Origin: Mycolicibacter heraklionensis
GTDB taxonomy: Bacteria; Actinomycetota; Actinomycetes; Mycobacteriales; Mycobacteriaceae
Direction: 5' to 3'
Assembly: GCF_001021505.1 (NCBI RefSeq)
Contig: NZ_LDPO01000006.1
Location: 152,128 to 216,127 of the forward strand
DNA length: 64,000 nt
The stretch's first letter is position 1, and the number at the start of each line of letters is the position of its first letter. The translations under genes and the position numbers were made by a program. The notes beneath the pieces are model-generated. The model did not search any database, was not told where the DNA came from, and saw only the letters and a list, made by a program, of their open reading frames with translations. Below are positions 9,386-22,953 of the stretch, in pieces.

Positions 9386-11332
9386 GTGGGTACAGCAGGT
9401 TCGCGCGCATCGGGCGCCGTGGCTGCCATCGGTGCGTTCCTGGCTTTCGGAGTGGCGCCGGTGGCGGTCGCGCCGTCTGCGCAGGCGGAGGATTTCGACT
9501 GGTTTGATCTGTCGGGAGTCGATGGTCCGGGATCGGCGGATGTCATTGGCGATCTGCCGGACTGGTGGTCGGACTTGGTCCCCGGGCCCCCGACGACGAC
9601 ACCGGACTTCCTGGCTGATCTGTACAACTCATGGTTCTACATGCCGATCCACGAGCTGCAGCAGAGCTGGATTGCCAGTGATTTCGGGGCTTGGGTCAAC
9701 GACAACCTGATCAACCCGCTGCCGCAGTTGCTGTTTGGGCAAGACCTGATTGGCAACGGCGCTCCCGGAATCAGCGGTGGTTCGTTGGCCGACGCAGCGG
9801 GCGGCAACGGCGGCCTGTGGTTCGGCGACGGCGGCGCCGGCGGCACCAGCGCCGACGGGTTTGGTGGCGTGGGTGGTTCGGCCCTGGGAATGTTCGGCAA
9901 CGGCGGTGCTGGTGGCACAGGCGTTGACGGAGGTGATGGAGGTGACGGCGGCGCCGGCGGCTGGCTGATGGGCATCGGCGGCAACGGCGGCAACGGCGGA
10001 ATCGGGCCGTCGGGGATCGACGGTGGAGATGGCGGCATCGGTGGTGCCGGTGTGGGCATGCTCTTCGGCAACGGTGGTGCGGGCGGCGCGGGTGGCCGCG
10101 GAGGTGCGGGCGCAATCGGTGCGTCCGGAGACACAGGTGCGAACGGCGGCGACGGCACCGCCGGCGGCGCTGGCGGCAACGGCGGTGCTGGTGGCCGTGG
10201 TGCCTGGCTGTTGGGATCAGGCGGCAACGGGGGCGCCGGCGGTAACGGCGGCGCTGGTGGTCATGGCGGGTTCGGCGGCCATGGTCAGGACGCTTCAGTA
10301 GCCGGTGGAGTCGGTGGGACTGCCGGCAACGGTGGTGACGGCGCGGCAGGCGGCGCGGGCGGCAAAGCGGGGGTCGGCGGCGCGAGCGGTCTGCTTGGCG
10401 CGGTCGGGTCGACGGCGCCCGCCGGCACGGGTGGCTCTGGCGGTTACGCCGGGCCCGGCGGTTACGGTGGACGCGGTGGCGATGGCGATGCCACCCACGC
10501 TGATGGCGGCGCCGGCGGGCATGGTGGTGACCCGGGTATCGCGGGTGCTGGTGGAGCGGCTGGTGGTCCCGGCGGGGTGGCTGGCACCGCTGGTGGTGAG
10601 GCCACGAGTGGTGGTAACGGCGGTGACGGCGGAGCGGGTTATAACGCGCGGACCGACCCCAATGCGGCACCAGGCACCAACGGCGGCAACGGTGGGCATG
10701 GCGGCAATGCCGGATCAGTCGGGCGCGGGGGTAACGGCGGCAACGGTGGTGCCGGCGCCAACAGCGACGTGTCCGGCGCGGATCCAGAGATCGTCGGCAA
10801 CGGAGGCAACGGTGGCGACGGCGGCACCGGTGTTACCGGCGGTGACGGTGGAACAGGAGGTGCCGGAGGCAACGGTCTGAACGGCCCTGACCACGTCGGC
10901 GGCCGGGGCGGTGGCGGCGGCGACGGCGGTTACGGCATTGACACCGGCGGGGGCGGCGGCGCAGGCGGCAACGGCGGCTATGGCTGGGGTAACAACGCGG
11001 TCGGTGGCAGCGGTGGCAACGGCGGCAACGGCGGTGCCGCAGGCAATATCGGCGGCCACGGCGGCCTAGGCGGCAGAGGCGGTGTGGGTAGCCCCTACGG
11101 CGGCCTCAACGTGACCGGTGGCAACGGCGGCGCCGGCGGAGATGGCGGCAGCGCAGAGCGCATAGGCGGTGATGGCGGCGACGGCGGCGATGGGGGCTCC
11201 GCCGTCAACTACAACATTGGCCCGACAGACGACTTGCACGGCGGTGCGGGCGGGGCTGGTGGTAGCGCAGGTAGTGGAGGTGACCAGAACGGGTCTCCCG
11301 GTAGCGTCGGTCAACCGGGGGCGCCGCAGTAG
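9386..11332 (+). CDS. PGRS repeat protein with Sec-type signal instead of PE domain
   Basis: About 648 aa. Residues 1-34 look like a Sec signal (hydrophobic core AVAAIGAFLAFGVAPVAVA, then AQA). A Trp/Asp-rich module of roughly 100 residues follows, and from about residue 130 to the end it is a PGRS array of GGNGG, GGAGG and GGDGG triplets. No PE domain or ESX tail motif is seen. The same signal-plus-module design occurs in the gene at 63457. The GTG at 9386 is uncertain: no ATG is available, and a purine-rich AAGGAAGG at 9335-9342 is about 43 bases upstream. A frameshift near 9410 that would add a basic N-terminus cannot be excluded. Role unknown; probably surface or secreted. Confidence 0.82.
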   Translation: MGTAGSRASGAVAAIGAFLAFGVAPVAVAPSAQAEDFDWFDLSGVDGPGSADVIGDLPDWWSDLVPGPPTTTPDFLADLYNSWFYMPIHELQQSWIASDFGAWVNDNLINPLPQLLFGQDLIGNGAPGISGGSLADAAGGNGGLWFGDGGAGGTSADGFGGVGGSALGMFGNGGAGGTGVDGGDGGDGGAGGWLMGIGGNGGNGGIGPSGIDGGDGGIGGAGVGMLFGNGGAGGAGGRGGAGAIGASGDTGANGGDGTAGGAGGNGGAGGRGAWLLGSGGNGGAGGNGGAGGHGGFGGHGQDASVAGGVGGTAGNGGDGAAGGAGGKAGVGGASGLLGAVGSTAPAGTGGSGGYAGPGGYGGRGGDGDATHADGGAGGHGGDPGIAGAGGAAGGPGGVAGTAGGEATSGGNGGDGGAGYNARTDPNAAPGTNGGNGGHGGNAGSVGRGGNGGNGGAGANSDVSGADPEIVGNGGNGGDGGTGVTGGDGGTGGAGGNGLNGPDHVGGRGGGGGDGGYGIDTGGGGGAGGNGGYGWGNNAVGGSGGNGGNGGAAGNIGGHGGLGGRGGVGSPYGGLNVTGGNGGAGGDGGSAERIGGDGGDGGDGGSAVNYNIGPTDDLHGGAGGAGGSAGSGGDQNGSPGSVGQPGAPQ

Positions 11333-11354
11333 GGTCGCGTACCAGCTGAAACAG

Positions 11355-11394
11355 GCGGAGCGCCAACATTTCCCGGCGGATTACCCCGCTCCGC
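11355..11394. terminator. possible hairpin terminator after the PGRS gene
   Basis: An 8-bp perfect inverted repeat (GCGGAGCG at 11355-11362 and CGCTCCGC at 11387-11394) with a 24-base loop lies between the PGRS stop and the MFS start. There is no T-run after it, so it is a weak candidate. Confidence 0.3.
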
Positions 11395-11420
11395 TACCAG
11401 TACCGTGCTTACATAGCCGA

Positions 11421-12644
11421 ATGACGGTTGTCGCCAACCCGGAAACCCGAACCCAGCAGTTCGTCAACCTGTTGCTGGCCACCGGTGTCTCGGTCATCTG
11501 CTTCTGGGCGTGGACGTTGATCGGCCCGCTGTCGACGCAATACACCGCCGCGATGAAGTTGAGCACCACCGCCCAGGCGCTGATGGTGGCCACCCCGATC
11601 CTGGTCGGCGCGCTGGGCCGGATTGCCACCGGACTGATGACCGACCGCTTCGGGGGCCGCACCATGTTCATCGGGGTCTCGCTGGCCTCGATTGCCCCGG
11701 TACTGGTGGTCGGGTATGCGGCAAAGATCGGTTCCTATCCGCTGATGCTGGCGGCGGGGTTCTTCCTCGGCGTGGCCGGCACCGTCTTTGCGATCGGAAT
11801 CCCGTTCGCCAACAACTGGTTTGCCCCCGAACGCCGCGGCTTCGCCACCGGAGTGTTCGGCATGGGCATGGTGGGTACCGCGGTGTCGGCGTTCTTCACC
11901 CCGCGGTTCGTCAGGTGGTTCGGGCTGTTCACCACCCATCTCATAGTTGCGGGGGCCCTGGCGGTTTCGGCGCTGCTGTGTGTGGTGCTGATGCACAACG
12001 GCCCGCGCTTCGTGCCCAACACCACCCCGGTGCTGCCGAAGCTCAAATCCGCCGCACGGCTGCGGGTCACCTGGGAGATGTCGCTGCTGTACGGGCTGGT
12101 CTTCGGCGGCTTCGTGGCCTTCTGCAGCTACCTGCCCATCTACATCAAGACGGTCTACGACTTCTCCGCGGTCGGCGCGGGGGAGCGCACCGCCGCGTTC
12201 GCGCTGGCCGCGGTGCTGGCCCGGCTGCTCGGCGGAACACTGGCCGACCACATCGCGCCCAAGTACGTCGTGTTGGCCTCGCTGGCCGGTATCGCCGTGC
12301 AGACACTGATCTCGGTATTCAAACCGCCCGCCGATATCTGGTCGGGTCTGACGTTTCTGCCGCTGGCGGTCGCGCTCGGCATCGGCACCGGCGGGGTGTT
12401 CGCCTGGGTGTCGCGCCGTGCCCCGGCCGGTTCCGTCGGCTCGGTCACCGGGATCGTCGCCGCGGTCGGCGGTTTGGGAGGCTACTTCCCGCCGCTGGTG
12501 ATGGGCGCAACTTACGATCCGGCCCGCAACAGCTACGCGGTGGGATTGCTGCTCCTGGTGGCCACGGCGGTGATCCTGTTCGGCTACACCGCGGTGTATT
12601 TGCGCGCGCAAGAACCTATCGCTTCACAATCACCGTCGAGTTGA
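11421..12644 (+). CDS. MFS transporter, NarK/nitrate-nitrite type
   Basis: A 407 aa inner-membrane transporter with about 12 hydrophobic segments. The loop GRIATGLMTDRFGGR after helix 2 is the major-facilitator motif A, and the Gly-rich helices (GIPFANNWFAPERRGFATG, ALGIGTGGVFAWVSRR) resemble the nitrate/nitrite porter family. The ATG at 11421 starts just before the first helix; the open frame continues upstream into the PGRS gene and is not coding there. It is followed after 10 bases by a DoxX-like gene, so the two are probably co-transcribed. Substrate is inferred only. Confidence 0.82.
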   Translation: MTVVANPETRTQQFVNLLLATGVSVICFWAWTLIGPLSTQYTAAMKLSTTAQALMVATPILVGALGRIATGLMTDRFGGRTMFIGVSLASIAPVLVVGYAAKIGSYPLMLAAGFFLGVAGTVFAIGIPFANNWFAPERRGFATGVFGMGMVGTAVSAFFTPRFVRWFGLFTTHLIVAGALAVSALLCVVLMHNGPRFVPNTTPVLPKLKSAARLRVTWEMSLLYGLVFGGFVAFCSYLPIYIKTVYDFSAVGAGERTAAFALAAVLARLLGGTLADHIAPKYVVLASLAGIAVQTLISVFKPPADIWSGLTFLPLAVALGIGTGGVFAWVSRRAPAGSVGSVTGIVAAVGGLGGYFPPLVMGATYDPARNSYAVGLLLLVATAVILFGYTAVYLRAQEPIASQSPSS

Positions 12645-12654
12645 GGGAGACACG

Positions 12655-13068
12655 ATGACGACAAACGCCGACCCCACCACACCGCGACGTTCCCGGGCGT
12701 GGATCACCGGAGCCGCGATCACCGCTCTGCTGGGGCTTTTCTTCGCGTTCGACAGCATCCCCAAGATCCTGGGCGTGCCGTTTGCCCGCGAAGCCACCGA
12801 AGCGCTCGGTTTTTCGCCAGACAAGACCGCGGTGATCGGCTGGGTTCTGCTGGTGTGTCTGGCCGTCTTCCTGATCCCGCGCACCGCGGTGCTGGGTGCG
12901 CTGGGCCTGACCGCCTACCTGGGCGGGGCGGTCACCATCAACCTGCATGCCGACAAGCCGCTGGCGGGCTTCGTGCTATCCGGGGTATATGTCGGAGTGC
13001 TGATGTGGATCGGCCTCATCTTGCGGCGACCGGAACTGTTGCGAGTGTTGGGGCTCCGGCGCGACTGA
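12655..13068 (+). CDS. DoxX-like membrane protein
   Basis: A 137 aa protein with four predicted membrane helices (GAAITALLGLFFAFDSIPKI, VIGWVLLVCLAVFLI, VLGALGLTAYLGGAV, GFVLSGVYVGVLMWIGLIL). The pattern PKILGVPFAREATEALGF in the first loop is typical of the DoxX-like family. Members are small membrane proteins that often accompany redox or transport genes; no reaction can be assigned. It lies 10 bases downstream of the MFS gene and converges on the GntR gene with a 5-base gap. Confidence 0.78.
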   Translation: MTTNADPTTPRRSRAWITGAAITALLGLFFAFDSIPKILGVPFAREATEALGFSPDKTAVIGWVLLVCLAVFLIPRTAVLGALGLTAYLGGAVTINLHADKPLAGFVLSGVYVGVLMWIGLILRRPELLRVLGLRRD

Positions 13069-13073
13069 GCATC

Positions 13074-13748
13074 TCAACGGGGCGGTAGCTGGTCCAGCAG
13101 TTCGTCGAGGAATCCGCCCGCCTCACGCCCGGCCGCCTCGACATCGGCGGCGGCGATCGCCTCCACCAAGCCCCGGTGCCGGATCTGGTCCGCCTCCACC
13201 GGTTTCGCGCTCGTCGTGGCCACACTGGCCATGACCACCTCGGTGAGCCCGCAGTACAGCTCGGTCAACACCGGATTGTGCGAGCAGCGGACCACCGCGA
13301 GATGGAAATCGGTGTCGGCCCGGACGAAGTCTTCGTGCCGGCCCTGCTGCTGGTGGCTGTCGCGGCGATCCAACAGCGCGCGCAGCTCGGCCAGATCCTC
13401 CTCGGTGCGGGCGGCCGCGGCCAGGCGTGCCCCTTCCACCTCCAGGCAACGCCGCACCTGGAGCACGTCGCGCAGCTGCGGGCCGCACAGCCGACGTACC
13501 GCGCCGGACACCTCGCTGGTGGCGCGCACGTAGGTTCCGTCGCCCTGGCGGACCTCCAGGATGCCGCTATGGGCGAGCGCCCGGACCGCCTCACGCACGG
13601 TATTGCGGCCGACGCCCAGCGCGTCAGCGAGCTCTGGCTCGGTGGGGATTCGCGTATCGACCGGCCATTCCCCACCAGTCACTGAGGCGCGAAGCTGCTC
13701 AATCACCTGATCTACCAAGCCGGTGCGGCGGGTGGTGACCAACGGCAC
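13074..13748 (-). CDS. GntR/FadR family (FCD) transcriptional regulator
   Basis: A 224 aa regulator. The N-terminal winged helix is clear: IPTEPELADALGVGRNTVRE followed by ALAHSGILEVRQGDGTYVRA. The C-terminal all-helical FCD domain shows the metal-binding pattern with D and H in ADTDFHLAVVRCSHNPVL and a later His in RHRGLVEAI. It is divergent from the CynX/NimT-type transporter gene at 13797, and an inverted repeat sits between the starts. It most likely represses that transporter and itself, and is released by a small carboxylate ligand (family knowledge plus context). Confidence 0.9.
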   Translation of the reverse strand: MPLVTTRRTGLVDQVIEQLRASVTGGEWPVDTRIPTEPELADALGVGRNTVREAVRALAHSGILEVRQGDGTYVRATSEVSGAVRRLCGPQLRDVLQVRRCLEVEGARLAAAARTEEDLAELRALLDRRDSHQQQGRHEDFVRADTDFHLAVVRCSHNPVLTELYCGLTEVVMASVATTSAKPVEADQIRHRGLVEAIAAADVEAAGREAGGFLDELLDQLPPR

Positions 13749-13761
13749 AGCATCCTCCCTT

Positions 13762-13790
13762 CATCCAATCATAGGATGTATGCGATCCTA
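13762..13790. promoter_or_regulatory. GntR operator candidate: two overlapping inverted repeats
   Basis: Two palindromes overlap in the 48-base gap between the regulator and transporter starts. One is CATCC-7-GGATG at 13762-13778. The other is TAGGAT-7-ATCCTA at 13772-13790. The second ends 6 bases before the transporter start, so a bound regulator would block initiation. Confidence 0.65.
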
Positions 13791-13796
13791 CGTTAG

Positions 13797-15059
13797 GTGA
13801 CCCGCACCGCCCGCACTGCGCGCACCGAAACGCTCAGCCAGTACGAGCACGACCTCGAGCTGGAGCTTGAGGGTGCCGCCGAATTCCGGCCCGCGACTAT
13901 GGCAGCCGGCGGCGCACTGCTGACCGTTGCGGTGGTCTTGACCGCGCTGAACCTGCGTCCCGCGATTACCAGTGTGGGGCCCCTGCTCCCGGAGATGCGT
14001 GGAGCATTGGGCACCTCGGACACCTGGGCCGGCGTCCTGACCACGTTGCCCGGTCTGTGCTTCGCCGCCGCCGGGCTGGGTGCGCCGTGGTTGTCGCGGC
14101 GGATCGGGCTGGGGCGCACGGTTTCGGCGGCGCTGCTCATACTTGTTGCGGGACTGCTGATCCGGGTTTGGGACGGGCCCTTGGTGGTGCTCGGCGGAAC
14201 ACTGGTGGCGACCGCCGGCATCGCTTTGATCAACGTGCTAATCCCGGTGATCATCCGAGGATCCTTCCCGGCGCAGGTCGGGCTGATGACCGGCGTCTAC
14301 ACCGCGGCACTGCAAGGGGGAGGGGCGCTGGGCTCCGCGGTCACCCCGGTCCTCGACGACGCGCTGGGCGGCTGGCGCTCAGCCCTGGGCGCCTGGAGTG
14401 CGCTGGCGCTGCTGGCCTTGGCGGCCTGGGTGATCGGTGCTCGCGGATTCGACCGGCCCGGGGCCGCCGCGCCCGTGGCCACGGCGAAAGGCCGGTCGCT
14501 GCTGCGCAGCAGGCTGGCCTGGACGGTCACGCTGTTCTTCGGTACCCAGTCGTTCCTCGCCTACGTGGTGATGGGCTGGCTGCCCGAGGTGCTGATCGAC
14601 AACGGAACCAGCGAAACGAGCGCCGGGCTGCTGCTCGGCCTGATCTCGCTGATCGCGGTGCCGATCAGCTTGATCGTCTCGCCGCTGGCCGCCCGCCGCG
14701 ACAGCCAAAGCGGATGGATCGTCGGACTGGGGGTGCTCGGCATCGCCGGAATGCTCGGTCTGCTGATCGCGCCGGCGGCCGCACCACTGCTGTGGAGCGT
14801 GCTGGTGGGCCTGGGGATGAGCGTGTTCTCGTTGGCGCTCACCGTGATTGCACTGCGAGCCCGCGACGCGCAGGACACCGCGAGCCTGTCGGGGATGGCC
14901 CAGGGCTTCGGCTACCTGCTCGCCGGTGCCGGCCCGTTCCTGTTCGGCCTGTTGCACCACGTCAGTGGTGGGTGGACCGTGCCGTGGCTCATGATGCTGG
15001 CTGTCTACCTGGTGCAGACGGTGGCGGGTGCGCTAGCGGGGCGCAACCGCTACGTCTGA
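13797..15059 (+). CDS. MFS transporter of the CynX/NimT family
   Basis: A 420 aa membrane transporter with about 12 helices. The first helix carries ALNLRPAITSVGPLLPEMR, the family-typical start of CynX/NimT (cyanate and 2-nitroimidazole) transporters. A cytoplasmic N-terminal stretch of about 30 residues precedes it. The GTG start is almost at the operator edge, so the mRNA may be leaderless; a later ATG near 13898 would lose only the polar leader. Control by the divergent GntR protein is likely. The real substrate is unknown. Confidence 0.85.
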   Translation: MTRTARTARTETLSQYEHDLELELEGAAEFRPATMAAGGALLTVAVVLTALNLRPAITSVGPLLPEMRGALGTSDTWAGVLTTLPGLCFAAAGLGAPWLSRRIGLGRTVSAALLILVAGLLIRVWDGPLVVLGGTLVATAGIALINVLIPVIIRGSFPAQVGLMTGVYTAALQGGGALGSAVTPVLDDALGGWRSALGAWSALALLALAAWVIGARGFDRPGAAAPVATAKGRSLLRSRLAWTVTLFFGTQSFLAYVVMGWLPEVLIDNGTSETSAGLLLGLISLIAVPISLIVSPLAARRDSQSGWIVGLGVLGIAGMLGLLIAPAAAPLLWSVLVGLGMSVFSLALTVIALRARDAQDTASLSGMAQGFGYLLAGAGPFLFGLLHHVSGGWTVPWLMMLAVYLVQTVAGALAGRNRYV

Positions 15060-15067
15060 GCAGCCAC

Positions 15068-15129
15068 CGCCGAACGTGCACTGAGACCGGGGATTTCGCG
15101 AACTTTTCGGTCTGATTACACGCTCGGCG
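15068..15129. repeat. long imperfect hairpin, CGARCGTG repeat family (copy 1)
   Basis: A 22-base left arm (15068-15089, beginning CGCCGAACGTG) pairs with 15108-15129 with four mismatches around an 18-base loop. It fills the gap between two convergent genes, the MFS transporter and adhC, and could end transcription from both sides. The outer arm resembles the hairpins at 45546 and 58463. Confidence 0.6.
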
Positions 15130-15140
15130 AACGCTGGGTG

Positions 15141-16193
15141 CTAGATGGTGCGCAACGACTCGGTGTCGATGACGAAGCGGTAGCGCACGTCGGACGCCAG
15201 CACCCGCTCATAGGCGGTGTTGATGTAATCCGGTTCGATGACCTCGATTTCAGGGCGTACGTCGTGCTCGGCGCAGAAGTTCAGCATCTCCTGCGTCTCG
15301 GCGATCCCGCCGATCAGAGAGCCCGACACGCTGCGACGCATCCGGACCAGGGGGCCCGGCGGCACCGCCAGGGATCCTTCGGGCATGCCCAATTCGACCA
15401 GCGTGCCGTCCAGGGTAAGCAGGTTCAGGTACGCGCCCAGGTCCAGGCTCGCCGAGACGGTGTTCAAGATGACGTCGAAGTTCCCGCGCAGCTGCTTGAA
15501 CGTCTGCGGGTCACTGGTGGCGTAGTAATGCTCGGCGCCCAACCGCAGGCCGTCCTCCATCTTCTTCAGCGACTGGGACAGCACGGTGACGTCGGCGCCC
15601 ATCGCCTTGCCGAGCTTGACGGCCATGTGGCCCAGGCCGCCGAGGCCGATGACCGCAATCCGCTTGCCCGGGCCGACATTCCAGTGTCGCAGCGGCGAAT
15701 AGGTCGTGACTCCGGCGCACAGCAGCGGAGCGGCGGCGTCCAGGGGAATCTCGTCCGGGATGCTCAGCACGTAGTTCTCGTCGACGACGATCGCGCCGCT
15801 GTAGCCGCCCTGGGTGGGCTGCCCATCGCGGCCGACGCCGGCATAGGTGCCGATCATGCCGCCGCCGGTGCAGTACTGCTCATGTCCGGCCAGGCAGCTG
15901 GGGCACTCGCGGCAGGAGTCGACGAAGCAACCGACGCCGACACGGTCGCCCACTTTGAACTTGGTCACCCCTGACCCCACAGCGGTGACCACGCCGGCGA
16001 TCTCGTGGCCGGGAACCAGGGGGTACTGCGGACGGCCCCACTCGGCTTTGACGGTGTGGATGTCAGAGTGGCAGATGCCGGCGAAGGCGATGTCGAACAC
16101 GACATCGTGCGGTCCGGGGTCCCGGCGAGTGATGGTGGTCTTGCTCAGCGGGGCGTCGGGCGCGGTGGCGGCATAGGCGGAAACGGTGCTCAT
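15141..16193 (-). CDS. adhC: zinc-dependent NAD(P) alcohol dehydrogenase AdhC
   Basis: A 350 aa medium-chain dehydrogenase of the cinnamyl-alcohol type that interconverts alcohols and aldehydes. The catalytic zinc site is C-H-S-D near residue 40 plus GHE near 63. The structural zinc site is the four-Cys loop [20 protein letters not shown]. The coenzyme motif [17 protein letters not shown] is intact. The ATG at 16193 matches the known AdhC length (346 aa in M. tuberculosis Rv3045); the 10 codons upstream are probably not translated. In M. tuberculosis it is likewise followed by fecB on the same strand. Confidence 0.93.
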   Translation of the reverse strand: MSTVSAYAATAPDAPLSKTTITRRDPGPHDVVFDIAFAGICHSDIHTVKAEWGRPQYPLVPGHEIAGVVTAVGSGVTKFKVGDRVGVGCFVDSCRECPSCLAGHEQYCTGGGMIGTYAGVGRDGQPTQGGYSGAIVVDENYVLSIPDEIPLDAAAPLLCAGVTTYSPLRHWNVGPGKRIAVIGLGGLGHMAVKLGKAMGADVTVLSQSLKKMEDGLRLGAEHYYATSDPQTFKQLRGNFDVILNTVSASLDLGAYLNLLTLDGTLVELGMPEGSLAVPPGPLVRMRRSVSGSLIGGIAETQEMLNFCAEHDVRPEIEVIEPDYINTAYERVLASDVRYRFVIDTESLRTI

Positions 16194-16319
16194 AGTGGAG
16201 GTTCCTCTTCGGATATGCATCAACTCGTAAAAACATAGCTTAGCAAAGTTATTTGCTGCGAAGCTCGTCCGAATGCGGTGAGTTCGGTCACCGCGGGCGT
16301 CGGGAGTAGCGGCGCCGGC

Positions 16320-17405
16320 TCAGTTGATCGGCGCGTTCACCCAGCGCAGGTCCTCGACCACGCCGCGTGCGGCGACCGGTCCCTGCCCGGCCTGCCACAC
16401 CTCGTTGTTGACGACGAACACCCGGCTGTCCCGGTTGGCCGCCAGCCGTCGCCAGGCGACGCTGTCAAACACCGTGGCTGCCCGGGCCTTAGCCGCCGGT
16501 GAGGTAAGGGACACGTAGATGATGTCGCCGTCGGCCGCCGAGAAGTCCGCTCGGCCGGCCAGATCGGCGTCGTTCGCGGGGATCTCGAGGTAGGGCTGGT
16601 CGGTGAACCGCTGCAACGGCGGCCGGTCCACCCCGACGGCCTTGAGCACGCTGGCGGCGAAGCCGGACGCCCCGTAGACCCGCACGCTGTTGTCGGTGAG
16701 TGCAACCACCGACACCTGGAAGTGGGTCGCGTCGGCGACCTCGCGGGTGTCGGCGGCATCCGCGCTGAACTTCTCGAGCACGTCGTCGGCGGCGCCGGTG
16801 CGCGCGGTCGCGGCGCCGACACCGCGCACGTTGTCCTCCCACGCCGCGCCCGGCGCCCCGGTGAACACGGTGGGGGCGATCGCGGCCAGCTCCGCATATC
16901 CCGGCGTCAGGCCCTGCGCACCCAGGATCAGGTCCGGGTGCAGCGCGGCGATGGCGTCGGTATCGGGCTTGCTGGCCGAGCCCACGGAAGGGACACCGTG
17001 CACTACCGCACCCAAGTAGGACGGCTGGTTCTCGGAGCCGTCCGGCACCGCGGCGCCGACCAACCGTGACTGCAGACCCAGGGCGCACAGCGTGTCCAGC
17101 TGGTCGCCGGAGAGCACCACGATGCGCTCCGCCTGCTCAGGTACCTCGACGCTCGCCGGTTCCACCTCGGCCGCGTTGTGAGCCCAGCGCATCGAGGGCC
17201 CGGGGTCCGGGTGCGCCGGCTCCGCCGCGCAGGACTCGTCGGGGCGTCGGTCATTGCCGAGCACACCGGCGCCGGCGACCATCGTCGTCGTGGTGGAGAT
17301 CGAGGTGGGGGACGTTTCTGAGGCATCGCCCCCGCATCCGGCGGCCGTGAGCAAGGTCACGGCAAGCGTTACTGCGGACACCGCCCGCCGGTCCACCCTG
17401 GTCAC
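16320..17405 (-). CDS. fecB: FecB-like iron-siderophore/heme-binding lipoprotein
   Basis: A 361 aa periplasmic-binding-type lipoprotein. The lipobox LTAAGC places the lipidated Cys at residue 24, followed by a Ser/Thr-rich linker. The binding fold shows the usual landmarks: VPEQAERIVVLSGDQLDTLCALG, HPDLILGAQGLTPGYAEL and a C-terminal AWRRLAANRDSRVFVVNNE. Family members bind ferric siderophores or heme outside the membrane. It matches M. tuberculosis FecB (Rv3044) by position, divergent from ctaD. No permease is nearby, as in M. tuberculosis. Confidence 0.92.
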   Translation of the reverse strand: MTRVDRRAVSAVTLAVTLLTAAGCGGDASETSPTSISTTTTMVAGAGVLGNDRRPDESCAAEPAHPDPGPSMRWAHNAAEVEPASVEVPEQAERIVVLSGDQLDTLCALGLQSRLVGAAVPDGSENQPSYLGAVVHGVPSVGSASKPDTDAIAALHPDLILGAQGLTPGYAELAAIAPTVFTGAPGAAWEDNVRGVGAATARTGAADDVLEKFSADAADTREVADATHFQVSVVALTDNSVRVYGASGFAASVLKAVGVDRPPLQRFTDQPYLEIPANDADLAGRADFSAADGDIIYVSLTSPAAKARAATVFDSVAWRRLAANRDSRVFVVNNEVWQAGQGPVAARGVVEDLRWVNAPIN

Positions 17406-17543
17406 GCCGTGACGTTAACACCCACGGCGGAGCACTCCTCGAGGAGACGAATACGACAGTTTGTAGGAGGCCTATACCGGCGGGGCGACGCTCGGGGTTA
17501 GGATTCGACCAAGTTTCCCGGGATGCCCATGTTTGGAGGAATC

Positions 17544-21935
<4,392 letters not shown>

Positions 21936-22098
21936 GAAGCCCCCTGAACCAAAACCTAAGGATTAGTGAGCGTCAACCGTGGCAAACATTACAACAATGC
22001 ATCTTCGTGGCGGTATGGAGAAGATCGCCCGGAAATGTTCTCGGGCTAGCGGCACCCCGGTCGGTCGCCGCGGGGCCCGGATACGGCACGATAGGGCC

Positions 22099-22953
22099 GT
22101 GCCCGATACCGGACGTCCCACTCCCGCAACCGGGGCCGATCAGGATCTGTTGATCCACTTCGAGGGCATTTCGCTGTGCCGCGACGGGCGCACTTTGGTG
22201 GGGCCGCTGGACTGGTCGGTCGAACTCGACGAACGCTGGGTGATCATCGGACCCAACGGGGCGGGCAAGACGTCGTTGTTGCGGATCGCCGCCGCCTCCG
22301 AACATCCGTCCTCGGGCGTCGCCTATGTGTTGGGCGAACAGCTGGGCCGGGTCGACACCACGGAATTGCGAGCCCGCGTGGGCTTGAGTTCCTCGTCGAT
22401 CGCGCAGCGGATACCGGGTGGGGAAACGGTCAGCGACCTGGTGATCTCGGCCGGCTACGCGGTGCTGGGACGGTGGCGGGAACGCTACGACACCGTCGAC
22501 CATGAGCGGGCGATCGACTTGTTGGAGAGCCTGGGCGCCGAGCACCTGGCCGACCGCACCTACGGCACTTTGAGCGAAGGCGAGCGCAAACGGGTGCTGA
22601 TCGCCCGCGCGTTGATGACCGACCCGGAGTTGCTGCTGCTCGACGAGCCGGCGGCCGGTTTGGACTTGGGCGGGCGTGAGGAGCTGGTCGCCCGGCTGGG
22701 GGATCTGGCCGCCGACCCGGACGCACCGGCCATCGTGCTGGTCACCCACCATGTCGAGGAAATCCCGGTCGGCTTCAGCCACTGCCTGCTGCTGGCCGAG
22801 GGGCGCGCGGTGGCCGCCGGCCTGCTCGACGACGTGCTCACGGCCGAGAACCTGTCGGCCACGTTCGGCCAGTCGATCTCACTGGATGTCATCGACGGGC
22901 GCTACTTCGCGCGCCGGACCCGGAGTCGAGCAGCCCACCGGAGGCGCGCATGA
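22099..22953 (+). CDS. ABC transporter ATP-binding protein (Rv3041c-like)
   Basis: A 284 aa soluble ATPase. Walker A is GPNGAGKTS (51-59), the signature LSEGERKRV, Walker B LLLLDEPAAGLD and the switch His VTHH. No permease gene adjoins, as for Rv3041c in M. tuberculosis. The GTG at 22099 gives the expected length; the upstream extension from 21979 lacks family residues. The gene overlaps the next by 4 bases (ATGA), so the ATPase, NUDIX and echA17 genes form a tightly coupled operon. The transported substrate is unknown. Confidence 0.9.
   Translation: MPDTGRPTPATGADQDLLIHFEGISLCRDGRTLVGPLDWSVELDERWVIIGPNGAGKTSLLRIAAASEHPSSGVAYVLGEQLGRVDTTELRARVGLSSSSIAQRIPGGETVSDLVISAGYAVLGRWRERYDTVDHERAIDLLESLGAEHLADRTYGTLSEGERKRVLIARALMTDPELLLLDEPAAGLDLGGREELVARLGDLAADPDAPAIVLVTHHVEEIPVGFSHCLLLAEGRAVAAGLLDDVLTAENLSATFGQSISLDVIDGRYFARRTRSRAAHRRRA

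Noticed and set aside
9637..11314. Pro-rich and Arg-rich antisense frames in the PGRS array
   Set aside because: Produced by reading GGC/GGN triplets from the other strand; they are a known artefact of PGRS regions.
9780..11330. PGRS array considered as a CRISPR or VNTR array
   Set aside because: The repeats are short degenerate Gly-Gly-Asn/Ala codon groups in one frame with no regular spacer length.
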